A DNA stretch of 64,000 nucleotides, taken from NCBI RefSeq assembly GCF_004345735.1, contig NZ_SLXL01000004.1:124001-188000 (forward strand). The letters are read 5' to 3'. Both the position numbers and the translations under genes were made by a program. Numbering within the stretch: the first letter of the stretch is position 1; each line of letters starts with the position of its first letter. The notes under the pieces are model-generated. The model had not been told where the DNA came from and ran no database searches. It saw only the letters and a list, made by a program, of their open reading frames with translations. The DNA comes from Rhodovulum adriaticum. Its GTDB lineage: Bacteria; Pseudomonadota; Alphaproteobacteria; Rhodobacterales; Rhodobacteraceae. Shown in pieces: positions 7,897 to 16,153 of this stretch.

Positions 7897-7975
7897 TCGG
7901 GACTCCTTGATGCGGGGACCGGATTGGGGCAGGACGGGAGGAACAGGGGCTGCTCGTCCCGCTCTGGAGCATCCG

Positions 7976-8665
7976 ATGGAAGGTTACAAGCGTTACGCGA
8001 TCTACTACGCGCCCGAGCCGGGGCCGCTGGCGGACTTCGGCGCCGCCTGGCTGGGCTGGGATGCCGAGACCGGCAAAACCCGCCCCCACCTGGCCCTGCC
8101 CGGCCTGCCGCGCGCGGTCGGGGACTTGACCCGGACCCCGCGCCGCTATGGCTTTCACGGGACCATCAAGCCGCCCTTCCGGCTGGCCCAGGGCAGCGAT
8201 ATCGGGGTTTTGCATCGCTCGACTGCGGCGCTGGCCGGGCAATTGCGCCCCGTCCTGCTGGAGCGGCTGACCCTCTCGCGGATCGGCGGTTTCCTGGCGC
8301 TGACCCCCGGTGGTGACAGCAGCGCATTGGCCGCCATGGCTGGCAGCGTGGTCGAGGCGCTGGACGGTTTTCGCGCGCCGCCGACGGATGCCGAAGTCGC
8401 GCGCCGCAACCCCGACCGGCTGAGCAGCCGGCAAAAACGCCTGCTGGAACGGTGGGGCTATCCCTATGTGATGGAAGAATTCCGCTTTCACCTGACCCTG
8501 ACCGGCCCCCTGCGCGAAGAAGAGGCCGAAGCGACGCGCACGGCCCTGGGCCCGGTGCTGGCCCCGCTCATCGACCGGCCGCTGCGCATCTCCAGCCTGT
8601 GCCTCTTCGGCGAGGCCGAGGACGGTCAGTTCCACAACCTGCATCGCTACACCCTCTCGGGGTAA
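7976..8665 (+). CDS. DUF1045 2H-phosphoesterase linked to phosphonate use
   Basis: This protein of 229 residues belongs to the DUF1045 family found in phosphonate operons. It has the two His-X-Thr motifs of 2H phosphoesterases: FHGT at about residues 60-63 and FHLT at about 171-174. Such enzymes act on cyclic phosphates or 2'-5' linkages. No phnP is visible in this phn locus, so it may open 5-phosphoribosyl 1,2-cyclic phosphate; that is inference. It is divergent from phnM and overlaps phnN tail-to-tail by 19 bases. Its ATG lies a few bases after a GGAG. Confidence 0.85.
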   Translation: MEGYKRYAIYYAPEPGPLADFGAAWLGWDAETGKTRPHLALPGLPRAVGDLTRTPRRYGFHGTIKPPFRLAQGSDIGVLHRSTAALAGQLRPVLLERLTLSRIGGFLALTPGGDSSALAAMAGSVVEALDGFRAPPTDAEVARRNPDRLSSRQKRLLERWGYPYVMEEFRFHLTLTGPLREEEAEATRTALGPVLAPLIDRPLRISSLCLFGEAEDGQFHNLHRYTLSG

Positions 8666-9189
8666 AGCGCGGCCATCATCGCCGCGACGGCGGCCTCCAG
8701 CGGGCCGTCATTGTCGATCCGCGTCACTGCCAGCCCCGCCGGCAGGGCATAATCTGCCCGCGCCAGGCGCGCGGCGATGTCCTGCGCGCTTTCCCGCCCG
8801 CGCCTCGCCAGGCGGCGGGCCAGTGTCTCGGGCCGCGCGGTGACGTGCAGCACCCGCAGCCCCGGATACCGGGCCATCGCACGCCCCAGCACCGCGCGCG
8901 AGCCGTTGAACAGCACGTCCCGCCCCTCGTCCAGCCAGTCGTCGATCTGGCACGGAATACCGTAGGACAAGCCATGCGCCTGCCAATGCAGGGCGAATGC
9001 GCCCGCCTGCAAGCGCCGGGCGAAGTCCGCCTGCGTGACCGGCTCGAAATCCTCGCCGCCCGCCTGCGGATCGCGGGTGATAACCCGGCGGACCAGCCGC
9101 AGATCGGGACGGCGCGCCCTGGCCAGCCCCATCAGGGTATCCTTGCCTACCCCCGAGGGCCCCACAATGGCAAAGAGCCGCCCCGCCAT
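8647..9189 (-). CDS. phnN: PhnN, ribose 1,5-bisphosphokinase
   Basis: This kinase of 180 residues converts ribose 1,5-bisphosphate to PRPP at the end of the carbon-phosphorus lyase pathway. The P-loop GPSGVGKD is at about residues 10-17, and RRVITRDP resembles the guanylate-kinase-like substrate region. Its start ATG overlaps the stop of phnL (ATGA), so translation is coupled. Its 3' end overlaps the convergent DUF1045 gene by 19 bases. It is the last gene of the phnGHIJKLN operon. Confidence 0.94.
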   Translation of the reverse strand: MAGRLFAIVGPSGVGKDTLMGLARARRPDLRLVRRVITRDPQAGGEDFEPVTQADFARRLQAGAFALHWQAHGLSYGIPCQIDDWLDEGRDVLFNGSRAVLGRAMARYPGLRVLHVTARPETLARRLARRGRESAQDIAARLARADYALPAGLAVTRIDNDGPLEAAVAAMMAALYPERV

Positions 9190-9869
9190 CACGCCGCCCG
9201 CACCGCAAAGGCCGACACGTCCACCTCGCGCTCGCAGACCTGCGCACGCGCCCCGGCGTCGTGAAAGATGCCGATGATCGCCGCACCGCGCGCCTTGGCG
9301 GCCTCGATCAAACCCAGCACGACGGCACGGTTCACCGGGTCCAGACTGGCGGTCGGCTCGTCCAGCAGCAGCGCGGGATAGGCATGGGCAAAACCGCGCG
9401 CGATGTTCACCCGCTGCTGCTCCCCCCCCGAAAAGGTGGTGGGGCTCAGCCCCCAAAGCGTTTCGGGGATGTTCAGCCGGGTCAGCAATTCAGCCGCCCG
9501 CGCCCGCGCTGCCTCGGCGCTTTCGCCCACCATCAACAGCGGCTCGGCCACCACCTCGATCGTCGGCACCCGGGGCACCACGCGCAGGAATTGGCTGACA
9601 TAGCCCAGCGTGTGGCGGCGCAGCGCGATGATCTGGCGCGCCTCGGCCCCGGTGACCTCGACGCCCCCCACGGCGATCCGGCCCGCGGCGGCCCGATAGT
9701 TACCATAGATCATCCGCATCAGCGTGGATTTCCCCGCGCCCGAGGCCCCGGTCAGCGCCACGCATTCGCCCGGCGCCACCCGCAGCGTCGCCCCCGCCAT
9801 GACCGGGATCACCGCGCCGCCCTGGTTATGCAGGGTAAAGCTCTTGCCCACGTTCTCGATCTCGATCAT
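9189..9869 (-). CDS. phnL: PhnL, carbon-phosphorus lyase ABC-type subunit
   Basis: This ABC-ATPase of about 226 residues is associated with the carbon-phosphorus lyase complex rather than with transport. Walker A GASGAGKS is at about residues 41-48, and FSGGEQQRVNIARG and LLLDEPTASLD follow. The start at 9869 (MIEIENVGKS) is chosen because the possible upstream residues fall in a repeat-like intergenic sequence. It follows phnK and overlaps phnN by four bases. Confidence 0.94.
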   Translation of the reverse strand: MIEIENVGKSFTLHNQGGAVIPVMAGATLRVAPGECVALTGASGAGKSTLMRMIYGNYRAAAGRIAVGGVEVTGAEARQIIALRRHTLGYVSQFLRVVPRVPTIEVVAEPLLMVGESAEAARARAAELLTRLNIPETLWGLSPTTFSGGEQQRVNIARGFAHAYPALLLDEPTASLDPVNRAVVLGLIEAAKARGAAIIGIFHDAGARAQVCEREVDVSAFAVRAA

Positions 9870-9872
9870 CGG

Positions 9873-9902
9873 CCTGTCCTTCTTCTTGGCCCAAATACCC
9901 AT
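9873..9902 (-). repeat. Rhodobacteraceae intergenic element, partial copy 3
   Basis: On the minus strand the sequence reads GGGTATTTGGGCCAAGAAG followed by AAGG, just upstream of phnL. It matches the tail of the element at 21604-21670 (GGGGTATTTTGCCAAGAAG followed by AAGG). The G/C palindrome part is missing here. Confidence 0.5.
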
Positions 9903-9929
9903 GGCGCACCGCCGCAACGCGCGCGCCGC

Positions 9930-10727
9930 CTAGACTTGCAGAACCGAACTGACCAGCAGTTGCGTATAGGCATGCTGGGGATCGTCCAGCACCTGATCGG
10001 TCAGCCCGGCCTCGACCACATGGCCCGATTTCATCACCATCAGCCGGTCGGCCAGCAGGCGCACCACCGCCAGGTCATGGGTCACCACGATGGCCGACAG
10101 CCCCATTTCGCGCACCAGCCCGCGCAGCAGATCCAGCAGGCGGGCCTGCACGCTGACGTCCAGCCCACCCGTCGGTTCATCCATGAAGACCAGCCGCGGC
10201 CCGGTCACCAGGTTGCGCGCGATTTGCAACCGCTGCTGCATCCCCCCGGAAAAGGCCGAGGGCCGGTCGTCCACGCGATCGGCGGCAATCTCGACCCGGC
10301 CCAGCCAGTCCAGCGCGCTGTCGCGGATGTCGCCGTAATGGCGCGCGCCGACGGCCATCAGCCGTTCGCCCACATTGCCCCCCGCGCTGACCCCCATGCG
10401 CAGCCCGTCGCGCGGGTTCTGGTGGACGAAGGCCCAGTCCGTGCGCGCCAGCATGCGGCGTTCGGACTCGCGCATCTTGCGGGTGTCCTTCAGGCCCTCG
10501 GTGCGGGTGTCGAACAGCACCTCGCCGCTGTCCGGGGCCATCTGCCCCGAAATGCAGTTCAGCAGGGTCGATTTGCCCGACCCGCTTTCGCCGACGATGC
10601 CCATCACCTCGCCCGGATACAGGTCAAAGCTGACATCGGCGCAGCCGATCCGCCCGCCATATGATTTCGACAGCCCACGGACGGAAAACAGCGGGTTGGC
10701 CTGCTGCCAGGCGTTTGCATCGATCAT
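9930..10727 (-). CDS. phnK: PhnK, carbon-phosphorus lyase ABC-type subunit
   Basis: This 265-residue ABC-ATPase binds the PhnGHIJ core in characterised systems. Walker A GESGSGKS is at about residues 46-53, the signature is FSGGMQQRLQIAR, and LVFMDEPTGGLD follows. The start ATG overlaps the phnJ stop by four bases. A 60-base gap to phnL contains the repeat-like element at 9873-9902. Confidence 0.95.
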   Translation of the reverse strand: MIDANAWQQANPLFSVRGLSKSYGGRIGCADVSFDLYPGEVMGIVGESGSGKSTLLNCISGQMAPDSGEVLFDTRTEGLKDTRKMRESERRMLARTDWAFVHQNPRDGLRMGVSAGGNVGERLMAVGARHYGDIRDSALDWLGRVEIAADRVDDRPSAFSGGMQQRLQIARNLVTGPRLVFMDEPTGGLDVSVQARLLDLLRGLVREMGLSAIVVTHDLAVVRLLADRLMVMKSGHVVEAGLTDQVLDDPQHAYTQLLVSSVLQV

Positions 10728-11608
10728 CCCGCGGTCTCCTCTTCCTCATAGGGGGCGGCCATCGCGCCCCGGTGCCCTGCGGCCCGGCGCGCGGCGCAGT
10801 AATCGGTGTCAGAACAGACGAACATCCGCCCGCCGTCGTCGTCCACGATCACCTCGTCCAGATAGGTATGCTCGGCCCCGCACAGGGCGCAGGGATGCTC
10901 GGCCTTGGAGGGATCGAATGGGTAATCCTCGAAATCCAGGCTGACGACGCGGCTGTAGGGCGGCACCGCATAGATGCGTTGTTCCCGCCCTGCCCCGAAC
11001 AACTGGAGCGCGGCCATTTCCATCTTGGGGTTGTCGAATTTCGGGATCGGGCTGGGGTCCATCACATAGCGCCCCTCGACCTTGACCGGGTAGGCATAGG
11101 CGGTCGCGATCTCGCCGTGGCGCGCGATATCCTCATACAGCTTGACGTGCATCAGGCCGTATTCCTCCAGCGCGTGCATCTTGCGCGTCTCGGTTTCCCG
11201 TGGCTCAAGAAAACGCAGGGGCTCGGGGATCGGCACCTGATAGACAAGGATCTGACCTTCTTTCAGCGGCTCCTCCGGGATGCGGTGGCGGGTCTGGATG
11301 ACGCTGGCATCCTCGGTATGCTCGGTCGTGGCCACGCCCGCCGTACGCTGAAAGAACTTTCGGATCGACACCGCGTTGGTGGTGTCGTCGGCGCCCTGGT
11401 CGATCACCTTGAAGCAATCCTCGGGCGTCAGGACCGCCGCCGACACCTGAACCCCGCCGGTGCCCCATCCATAGGGCATGGGCATTTCACGGCTGGCAAA
11501 GGGCACCTGGTAGCCGGGGATCGCCAGCGCCTTCAACAAGGCGCGGCGGATCATCCGTTTTGTCTGCTCGTCAAGATAAGCGAAATTGTATTGGTCCATT
11601 TCCTTCAT
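10724..11608 (-). CDS. phnJ: PhnJ, radical-SAM carbon-phosphorus lyase
   Basis: This 294-residue catalytic subunit cleaves the carbon-phosphorus bond of ribose 1-phosphonate 5-phosphate. The unusual radical-SAM cysteine pattern C-X2-C-X21-C-X5-C is intact, with cysteines at about residues 240, 243, 265 and 271. The start at 11608 (MKEMDQYN) follows GAGGGCGG; a second in-frame ATG is three codons later. Unlike its tightly packed neighbours, it is separated from phnI by 208 bases, in which a small plus-strand gene is likely (11666-11809). Confidence 0.96.
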   Translation of the reverse strand: MKEMDQYNFAYLDEQTKRMIRRALLKALAIPGYQVPFASREMPMPYGWGTGGVQVSAAVLTPEDCFKVIDQGADDTTNAVSIRKFFQRTAGVATTEHTEDASVIQTRHRIPEEPLKEGQILVYQVPIPEPLRFLEPRETETRKMHALEEYGLMHVKLYEDIARHGEIATAYAYPVKVEGRYVMDPSPIPKFDNPKMEMAALQLFGAGREQRIYAVPPYSRVVSLDFEDYPFDPSKAEHPCALCGAEHTYLDEVIVDDDGGRMFVCSDTDYCAARRAAGHRGAMAAPYEEEETAG

Positions 11609-11665
11609 CTTTCCGCCCTCTTTGCCTGACAGGATCGTGTCGGGTAGCCACGCAAGGACCGCGCC

Positions 11666-11809
11666 ATGGACTGGATCACCACAGTCACCTTCGACCAGAT
11701 CGCGCTGAGCGTGATCGCCCTGGCCCTGCTGCGCGCGGGGGCCGTTGCGCTGTTGCCGGACCACATCGCAGGCCCCGGCGGCTGGCTGGTCAATACCGGC
11801 AGCGAATAG
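11666..11809 (+). CDS. Possible 47-residue membrane protein nested in the phn operon
   Basis: A short plus-strand frame lies in the 208-base gap between phnI and phnJ, which are on the other strand. It begins MDWITTVTFDQIALSV and contains one hydrophobic segment (IALSVIALALL). Nearly all third codon positions are G or C, the pattern of true genes here, and AAGGAC sits seven bases before the ATG. The length of the gap also suggests that something is encoded there. I do not recognise a family. The alternative is chance coding-like sequence in a high-GC spacer. Confidence 0.45.
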   Translation: MDWITTVTFDQIALSVIALALLRAGAVALLPDHIAGPGGWLVNTGSE

Positions 11810-11816
11810 ACCCGGT

Positions 11817-12914
11817 TCATTCCGCAGCCTCCCGGTCGGCTGCCGCCTGCGCGGCGCTGGCCTCTGCCCGGATCTTGCGGATAAGTTCCAGTTCGGACTG
11901 GAAATCCACGTAATGGGGCAGCTTGATATGCTCCAGAAAGCCCGAGGCCTGGATGTTGTCGGCGTGGTACAGCACGAATTCGGCATCCTGCGCGGGCGCG
12001 CCGGTGTCATCCTCGCCCAGCTCTTGCCAACGCAGGGCGCGATCCACCAGCGCCATGGAAATCGCCTTGCGTTCCGTATGGCCGAAGGTCAGGCCATAGC
12101 CGCGGGTGAATTGCGGCGGCTCGGTTTTCGACCCGACGAACTGGTTCACCGTTTCGCATTCGGTCAGCTCGACCTCGCCGATCTCGACGGCGAAGCCCAA
12201 CTCGGGAATGTCCATCTCGACAGTGACAGCGCCGACACGCAATTCGCCCACGAAGGGGTGGTTGCGCCCGTATCCGCGTTGCGTGGAATAGGCCATGCTC
12301 AGCACGAACCCCTCGTCGCCGCGGGCCAGCGCCTGCAGGCGCAGCGCCCGGTTGGCGGGCAGTTCCAGCGGCTCGCGCGTCAGGTCGGGCGGCGTGTCCT
12401 CGGCGGCCGGTTCAGGCTGGATCAGCCCGTCGCGGTTCAGATAATCGGTGATGCGCGGCATCGGCGCGGGGTCCGCCTGCGCGGTTTCGGCCTGGGGCAG
12501 CTCGCCCTCTGCGGCCAGTTTGAAATCCAGCAGGCGGTGGGTGTAGTCAAAGGTCGGCCCCAGCACCTGCCCGCCCGGCGCATCCTTGAACGTGGCCGAG
12601 ATGCGCCGGTCGCAGCGCATCGCCCCGGTATCGACGGGCCGCGAGGCGCCCAGCCGGGGCAGCGTGGTGCGATAGGCCCGGATCAGGAAGATCGCCTCGA
12701 TCAAATCCCCGCGCGCCTGCTTGATCGCCAGCGCGGCAAGGTCGGGGTCATAGAGCGAGCCCTCGGCCATCACGCGGTTCACCGCCAGCGCCAGTTGTAC
12801 CCGGATCTGGGCCACCGACAGTTCCGCGACAGAGGGATCGCCGCGGCGTTCCTCGGCCAGCCAGGCATGGGCGTTGTCGATGGCCCGTTCGCCCCCCTTG
12901 ACGGCGACATACAT
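11817..12914 (-). CDS. phnI: PhnI, carbon-phosphorus lyase core subunit
   Basis: This 365-residue core protein, together with PhnG, PhnH and PhnL, transfers the phosphonate to the ribose of ATP with loss of adenine. It begins MYVAVKGGERAI, and RGYGLTFGHTERKAISMALVDRAL is typical of the family. Its start shares a base with the phnH stop. Length is normal. It is the third gene of the minus-strand operon that starts at phnG. Confidence 0.96.
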   Translation of the reverse strand: MYVAVKGGERAIDNAHAWLAEERRGDPSVAELSVAQIRVQLALAVNRVMAEGSLYDPDLAALAIKQARGDLIEAIFLIRAYRTTLPRLGASRPVDTGAMRCDRRISATFKDAPGGQVLGPTFDYTHRLLDFKLAAEGELPQAETAQADPAPMPRITDYLNRDGLIQPEPAAEDTPPDLTREPLELPANRALRLQALARGDEGFVLSMAYSTQRGYGRNHPFVGELRVGAVTVEMDIPELGFAVEIGEVELTECETVNQFVGSKTEPPQFTRGYGLTFGHTERKAISMALVDRALRWQELGEDDTGAPAQDAEFVLYHADNIQASGFLEHIKLPHYVDFQSELELIRKIRAEASAAQAAADREAAE

Positions 12915-13492
12915 CAGGCGTCCTCCACTTTTGTCGTGCGGGGCAGCGCGGCCACGCGTTCCCCTGCGGTGACGATGAAATCCAGCCCCAGCGGGAACAG
13001 CGCGGCATTGGCGCGGAAGGCAGCGGGTTCGGGCAGGTTCAAACGGTGTTCATGCTCGATCCCCGGGCCGGTCAGGCGCGCGCCCTCGTCCTTCAGCGCA
13101 TCCAGTTCCACGATCAGCGTTGCCGAGCGGTCGGGGTATTCCGGCACACCGATGCGGTAGGCGTCGAGCGGCAGGAGCCCCGCCCAGTCGCCCACCGCAA
13201 AGGCGGCCTCCGCCGGCGCGGTGAGTGGCGCGCCGGTATGGAAGGTCAGCCATTGCCGGATCTCCGGCGTATCGAACCGCCCGGCCAGGTGCACCGGCGT
13301 CGTTCCATCGGCCAGCACCAGCAGCGCCGTTCCCGCCGCCACCGACAGCGGCGCGGGCGGGGTGGCGCCAGTCACCGGGTAGATGCGGCCGGGGCGCGCC
13401 ATCGCCTCCAGAATCGCGCGAAAGGCGCGGGCCGCGTCGCACGGGGCGTCGGAAAAGCCGCCGGTCAGGGCGGCGGTATCGGGTGTCATCAT
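12914..13492 (-). CDS. phnH: PhnH, carbon-phosphorus lyase core subunit
   Basis: This 192-residue core subunit of the PhnGHIJ complex has no known independent catalysis. It begins MMTPDTAALTGGF, and the ARAFRAILEAMARPGRI segment is a family hallmark. Two adjacent ATG codons are possible starts; I give the first. The spacing to phnG is three bases. Confidence 0.94.
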   Translation of the reverse strand: MMTPDTAALTGGFSDAPCDAARAFRAILEAMARPGRIYPVTGATPPAPLSVAAGTALLVLADGTTPVHLAGRFDTPEIRQWLTFHTGAPLTAPAEAAFAVGDWAGLLPLDAYRIGVPEYPDRSATLIVELDALKDEGARLTGPGIEHEHRLNLPEPAAFRANAALFPLGLDFIVTAGERVAALPRTTKVEDA

Positions 13493-13495
13493 CGC

Positions 13496-13942
13496 TCAGT
13501 CCTCCCCGCGAACCATGGTGAAGAACGCAACTTTCGTGGCCTCGGCCCGCGCCGCGCGGCTGGCGGCGGCATCGGCCATGTCCTGCGCCAGCGGGGCCAG
13601 CAGGCCCCGGCGCAGATCGTCGGCACGATCCGTCTGCATCAGCGCATCGACCAGCGCGGCGCGGCGGGCCTTGGCCTTGTCCCGCCCCTGCACATAGGCG
13701 TGGCCGTCGGCGCCCTGCTTCAGCCGTAGCGCGCAACGCGTCACGGTCATTTCCCCCAGGTTGAAGGGCGCGCCGGTACCGCCCATGCGGCCGCGAACCA
13801 TCACCCCGCCGGTTTCAGGCGCGCGCAGCCAGTGAAAGGCAGGATCGTCTATCCCCAGAGTTTTCCACAGGGCCTCCAGCCGGTCGGCCGGCGCCCGGGA
13901 CAGCAACCCCATCCATCCTTGCCGCGTATCGAGATCGGTCAT
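13496..13942 (-). CDS. phnG: PhnG, carbon-phosphorus lyase core subunit
   Basis: This 148-residue core subunit is the first gene of the phnGHIJKLN operon. Family segments are RQGWMGLLSRAP and FNLGEMTVTRCALRL. The start at 13942 (MTDLDTRQ) is chosen because the possible upstream extension runs into the operator-like repeat at 13959-13986. It is divergent from phnF, whose product is expected to repress it. Confidence 0.95.
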   Translation of the reverse strand: MTDLDTRQGWMGLLSRAPADRLEALWKTLGIDDPAFHWLRAPETGGVMVRGRMGGTGAPFNLGEMTVTRCALRLKQGADGHAYVQGRDKAKARRAALVDALMQTDRADDLRRGLLAPLAQDMADAAASRAARAEATKVAFFTMVRGED

Positions 13943-13958
13943 TGGACAACTTGCCCGC

Positions 13959-13986
13959 TTGTCTAGATTGATATACAACTAGACAA
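13959..13986. promoter_or_regulatory. Likely PhnF operator
   Basis: A perfect inverted repeat TTGTCTAG-N12-CTAGACAA with an AT-rich centre lies between the divergent phnG and phnF starts. Its symmetry and position fit a GntR-family dimer site that would control both genes. The AT-rich centre contains possible -10 sequences on both strands. Confidence 0.75.
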
Positions 13987-14042
13987 CTCCTTACGCCCCG
14001 CCCCCGAGTCGCGCAAGACCACCCAGATGAAGATTTGATGAC

Positions 14043-14765
14043 ATGGCCCGCACTTCCCTTTGGACCGCGATCGCAAACACCCTGCGCGACGAAATCGGCG
14101 CCGGACATTATCGCCCCGGCGACAAGCTGCCGACCGAGGCCGAACTGTCCCGCCGCTTTGGCGTGAACAGGCACACGGTGCGCCGCGCGCTGGCCGATCT
14201 GGCCGAGGCCGGGTTGGTGCAGGCCCGCCGCGGCGCCGGGGTTTTCGTCGCCGCCCGGCCGACCGATTACCCGCTGGGCCGCCGCGTCCGGTTCCACCAA
14301 AATCTGAAGGCCGCCGGCCAAAGCCCCGACAAGACGATCTTATCCACCGAAACCCGCATGGCCGACACGCGCGAGGCCGAGGCGCTGGCCCTGCCCGAAG
14401 GCGCGGCCGTTCATGTCTACGAGGGTATCTCGCTGGCCGATGGCGCGGCCCTGGCCCTGTTCCGCAGCGTCTTTCCCGCAGAGCGTTTCCCGGGCCTGCC
14501 CGCGGCGCTGACCGAAACCCGATCCGTGACTGCCGCGCTGGCCCGGTTCGGCGTGACGGACTATACTCGTGCCTCGACCCGGCTGACGGCGAAACTGGCC
14601 ACACCCACCCAGGCGTTGCACCTGTCCTGCCGTGAAGGGGCGCCGATCCTGCGCACCGTCAGCATCAATATCGACCCCGACGGCCGCCCGGTCGAATACG
14701 GCCATACCTGGTTTGCAGGCGACCGGGTCAGCCTGGTGGTCACGCCCGACGCCCCGGGCAGCTAG
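14043..14765 (+). CDS. phnF: PhnF, GntR/HutC-family phosphonate regulator
   Basis: This 240-residue repressor has an N-terminal winged helix-turn-helix (PTEAELSRRFGVNRHTVRRAL at about residues 31-51) and a C-terminal UTRA ligand domain ending in EYGHTWFAGDRV. It is divergent from phnG with the operator-like repeat at 13959-13986 between them. The second phnM-like gene follows on the same strand. It probably represses the phn operons until a phosphonate or phosphate signal is sensed. Confidence 0.92.
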   Translation: MARTSLWTAIANTLRDEIGAGHYRPGDKLPTEAELSRRFGVNRHTVRRALADLAEAGLVQARRGAGVFVAARPTDYPLGRRVRFHQNLKAAGQSPDKTILSTETRMADTREAEALALPEGAAVHVYEGISLADGAALALFRSVFPAERFPGLPAALTETRSVTAALARFGVTDYTRASTRLTAKLATPTQALHLSCREGAPILRTVSINIDPDGRPVEYGHTWFAGDRVSLVVTPDAPGS

Positions 14766-14768
14766 CAA

Positions 14769-14790
14769 TCGCGCGATGTCATACGCGCGA
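14769..14790. promoter_or_regulatory. Inverted repeat between phnF and the second phnM
   Basis: TCGCGCG-N8-CGCGCGA directly follows the phnF stop. It could be an operator or a short hairpin. No T-run follows, so an intrinsic terminator is unlikely. Nothing else supports a role. Confidence 0.35.
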
Positions 14791-14842
14791 TACAGAAACA
14801 GGTTATCCACAGAGAAATTTCCCAACATTTCGACGTCTTTAA

Positions 14843-16024
14843 ATGCCTCAGCCCCTTCACCCCCTGCGTTTCACCGGCGCCAAGATCCTGCGCGACGGAG
14901 AGATGCAGCAACGCTCGCTTTCCATCGCGAACGGACGGATCACCCAGGGCCCCCTGCCCGAGGTCGACCTGTCCGGCTATCTGATCCTGCCGGGGATCGT
15001 GGACCTGCATGGCGATGCCTTCGAACGCCATGTCTCGCCCCGGCCCGGCGCGCCCTTCGACCTGTCGGTCGGGCTGGCCGCCGCCGACCGCGATGCGGCG
15101 GCCCATGGCGTGACGACCGCGTGGCTGGCGCAAAGCTGGTCCTGGGAGGGCGGGCATCGCGGCCCCGACCATGCAGAGGCGGTGATGACCGCGCTGGACG
15201 CCTACCGGCCGCATATGCTGACCGATCTGCGCCTCCAGATCCGCTGTGAAACCCACATGGTCGATACCGGCCCGCGCCTGCTGGACGCGATCGAGCGGCA
15301 CCGGATCGACTATGTCGTGTTCAACAATCACCTGGACGAAGTGCTGGATCTGGTCGAGATCCGCCCGGACCTGCTGCATCACTGGGCCCGCGCCGCCGGC
15401 TGCACGCCCGAGGCCTATCGCGCCCGCATCGCCGAGGCCAAGGCCCGCAGCCACGAGGTGCCGCGCCATCTGTGCCGCCTGGCCGACGCCTTCGACGAGA
15501 TGGGCGTGCTGTACGGCAGCCATGACGATCCGGACGGCGAGACCCGCGAACACTTTTCCATGATCGGGGCGCGGATCGCCGAGTTCCCAACCTCGCGCCG
15601 GGCGGCGGCGGCGGCCAAGGCGATGAACGATCCGGTCCTGATGGGCGCGCCCAACGTGGTGCGCGGCGGATCGCAGGCGGGCAATGCCTGCGCGGCGGAC
15701 CTGATTGCCCAGGGGCTGTGCGATGCGCTGGTTTCGGATTACTACTACCCCGCCCTGTCCCATGCGGCCTGGCGCCTGGTCGATCTGGGCCTGGCCAGCC
15801 TGCCGCGGGCCTGGGCGATGATCTCGGAACGTCCCGCCGAGATCCTGCGCCTGCCCGATCGCGGGCGCCTGGATGTCGGACGGCGCGCGGACCTGTGCGT
15901 GGTGAATGCGCAGACCCGCGCCATCGAAATGACCATTTCCGGGGGGCGGCTGACCTATCTGGCCGGCGAGGCGGCCCATCGGTTCGCCCATCGCGTCCAA
16001 AGCTTGAACATGGCCGCAGAATAA
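14843..16024 (+). CDS. Second PhnM-like amidohydrolase
   Basis: This 393-residue amidohydrolase is homologous to PhnM but divergent. The metal-site segment reads VDLHGDAFERH instead of LHTDNLERH, while MGAPNVVRGGSQAGN and SDYYYPAL are retained. It is likely an alpha-D-ribose 1-methylphosphonate 5-triphosphate diphosphatase or an enzyme for a related substrate. It follows phnF on the plus strand after 77 bases. No clear ribosome-binding site precedes the ATG at 14843. It may widen the substrate range of the locus or be regulated separately. Confidence 0.85.
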   Translation: MPQPLHPLRFTGAKILRDGEMQQRSLSIANGRITQGPLPEVDLSGYLILPGIVDLHGDAFERHVSPRPGAPFDLSVGLAAADRDAAAHGVTTAWLAQSWSWEGGHRGPDHAEAVMTALDAYRPHMLTDLRLQIRCETHMVDTGPRLLDAIERHRIDYVVFNNHLDEVLDLVEIRPDLLHHWARAAGCTPEAYRARIAEAKARSHEVPRHLCRLADAFDEMGVLYGSHDDPDGETREHFSMIGARIAEFPTSRRAAAAAKAMNDPVLMGAPNVVRGGSQAGNACAADLIAQGLCDALVSDYYYPALSHAAWRLVDLGLASLPRAWAMISERPAEILRLPDRGRLDVGRRADLCVVNAQTRAIEMTISGGRLTYLAGEAAHRFAHRVQSLNMAAE

Positions 16025-16123
16025 TCGCGTCTGTCACGCCGTTGTTGGAAACCCCGCCTATCAGGAGAGGGCGTTATCCAGCCCGGCTGGCGAAAGCCTA
16101 TTCAGAGAATTTCATCTTGCTAC

Positions 16124-16146
16124 GGGGCGGTCCAAGGGGCCGCCCC
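16124..16146 (-). terminator. GC-rich hairpin after the phn transport operon
   Basis: GGGGCGG-N9-CCGCCCC forms a stem directly downstream of the acetyltransferase stop as read on the minus strand. No clear T-run follows, so it may be a weak terminator or an RNA-stabilising hairpin. It lies between convergent genes. Confidence 0.4.
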
Positions 16147-16153
16147 AATTGCC

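Noticed and set aside
11745-13160. Long plus-strand frame antisense to phnI and phnH
   Set aside because: It is fully antisense to two conserved enzymes with perfect operon spacing. It is a high-GC shadow frame.
14803-14811. TTATCCACA, a perfect DnaA-box match
   Set aside because: It is a single copy between phnF and a phnM-like gene. No cluster of boxes, AT-rich unwinding region or replication gene is nearby, so it is not an origin.
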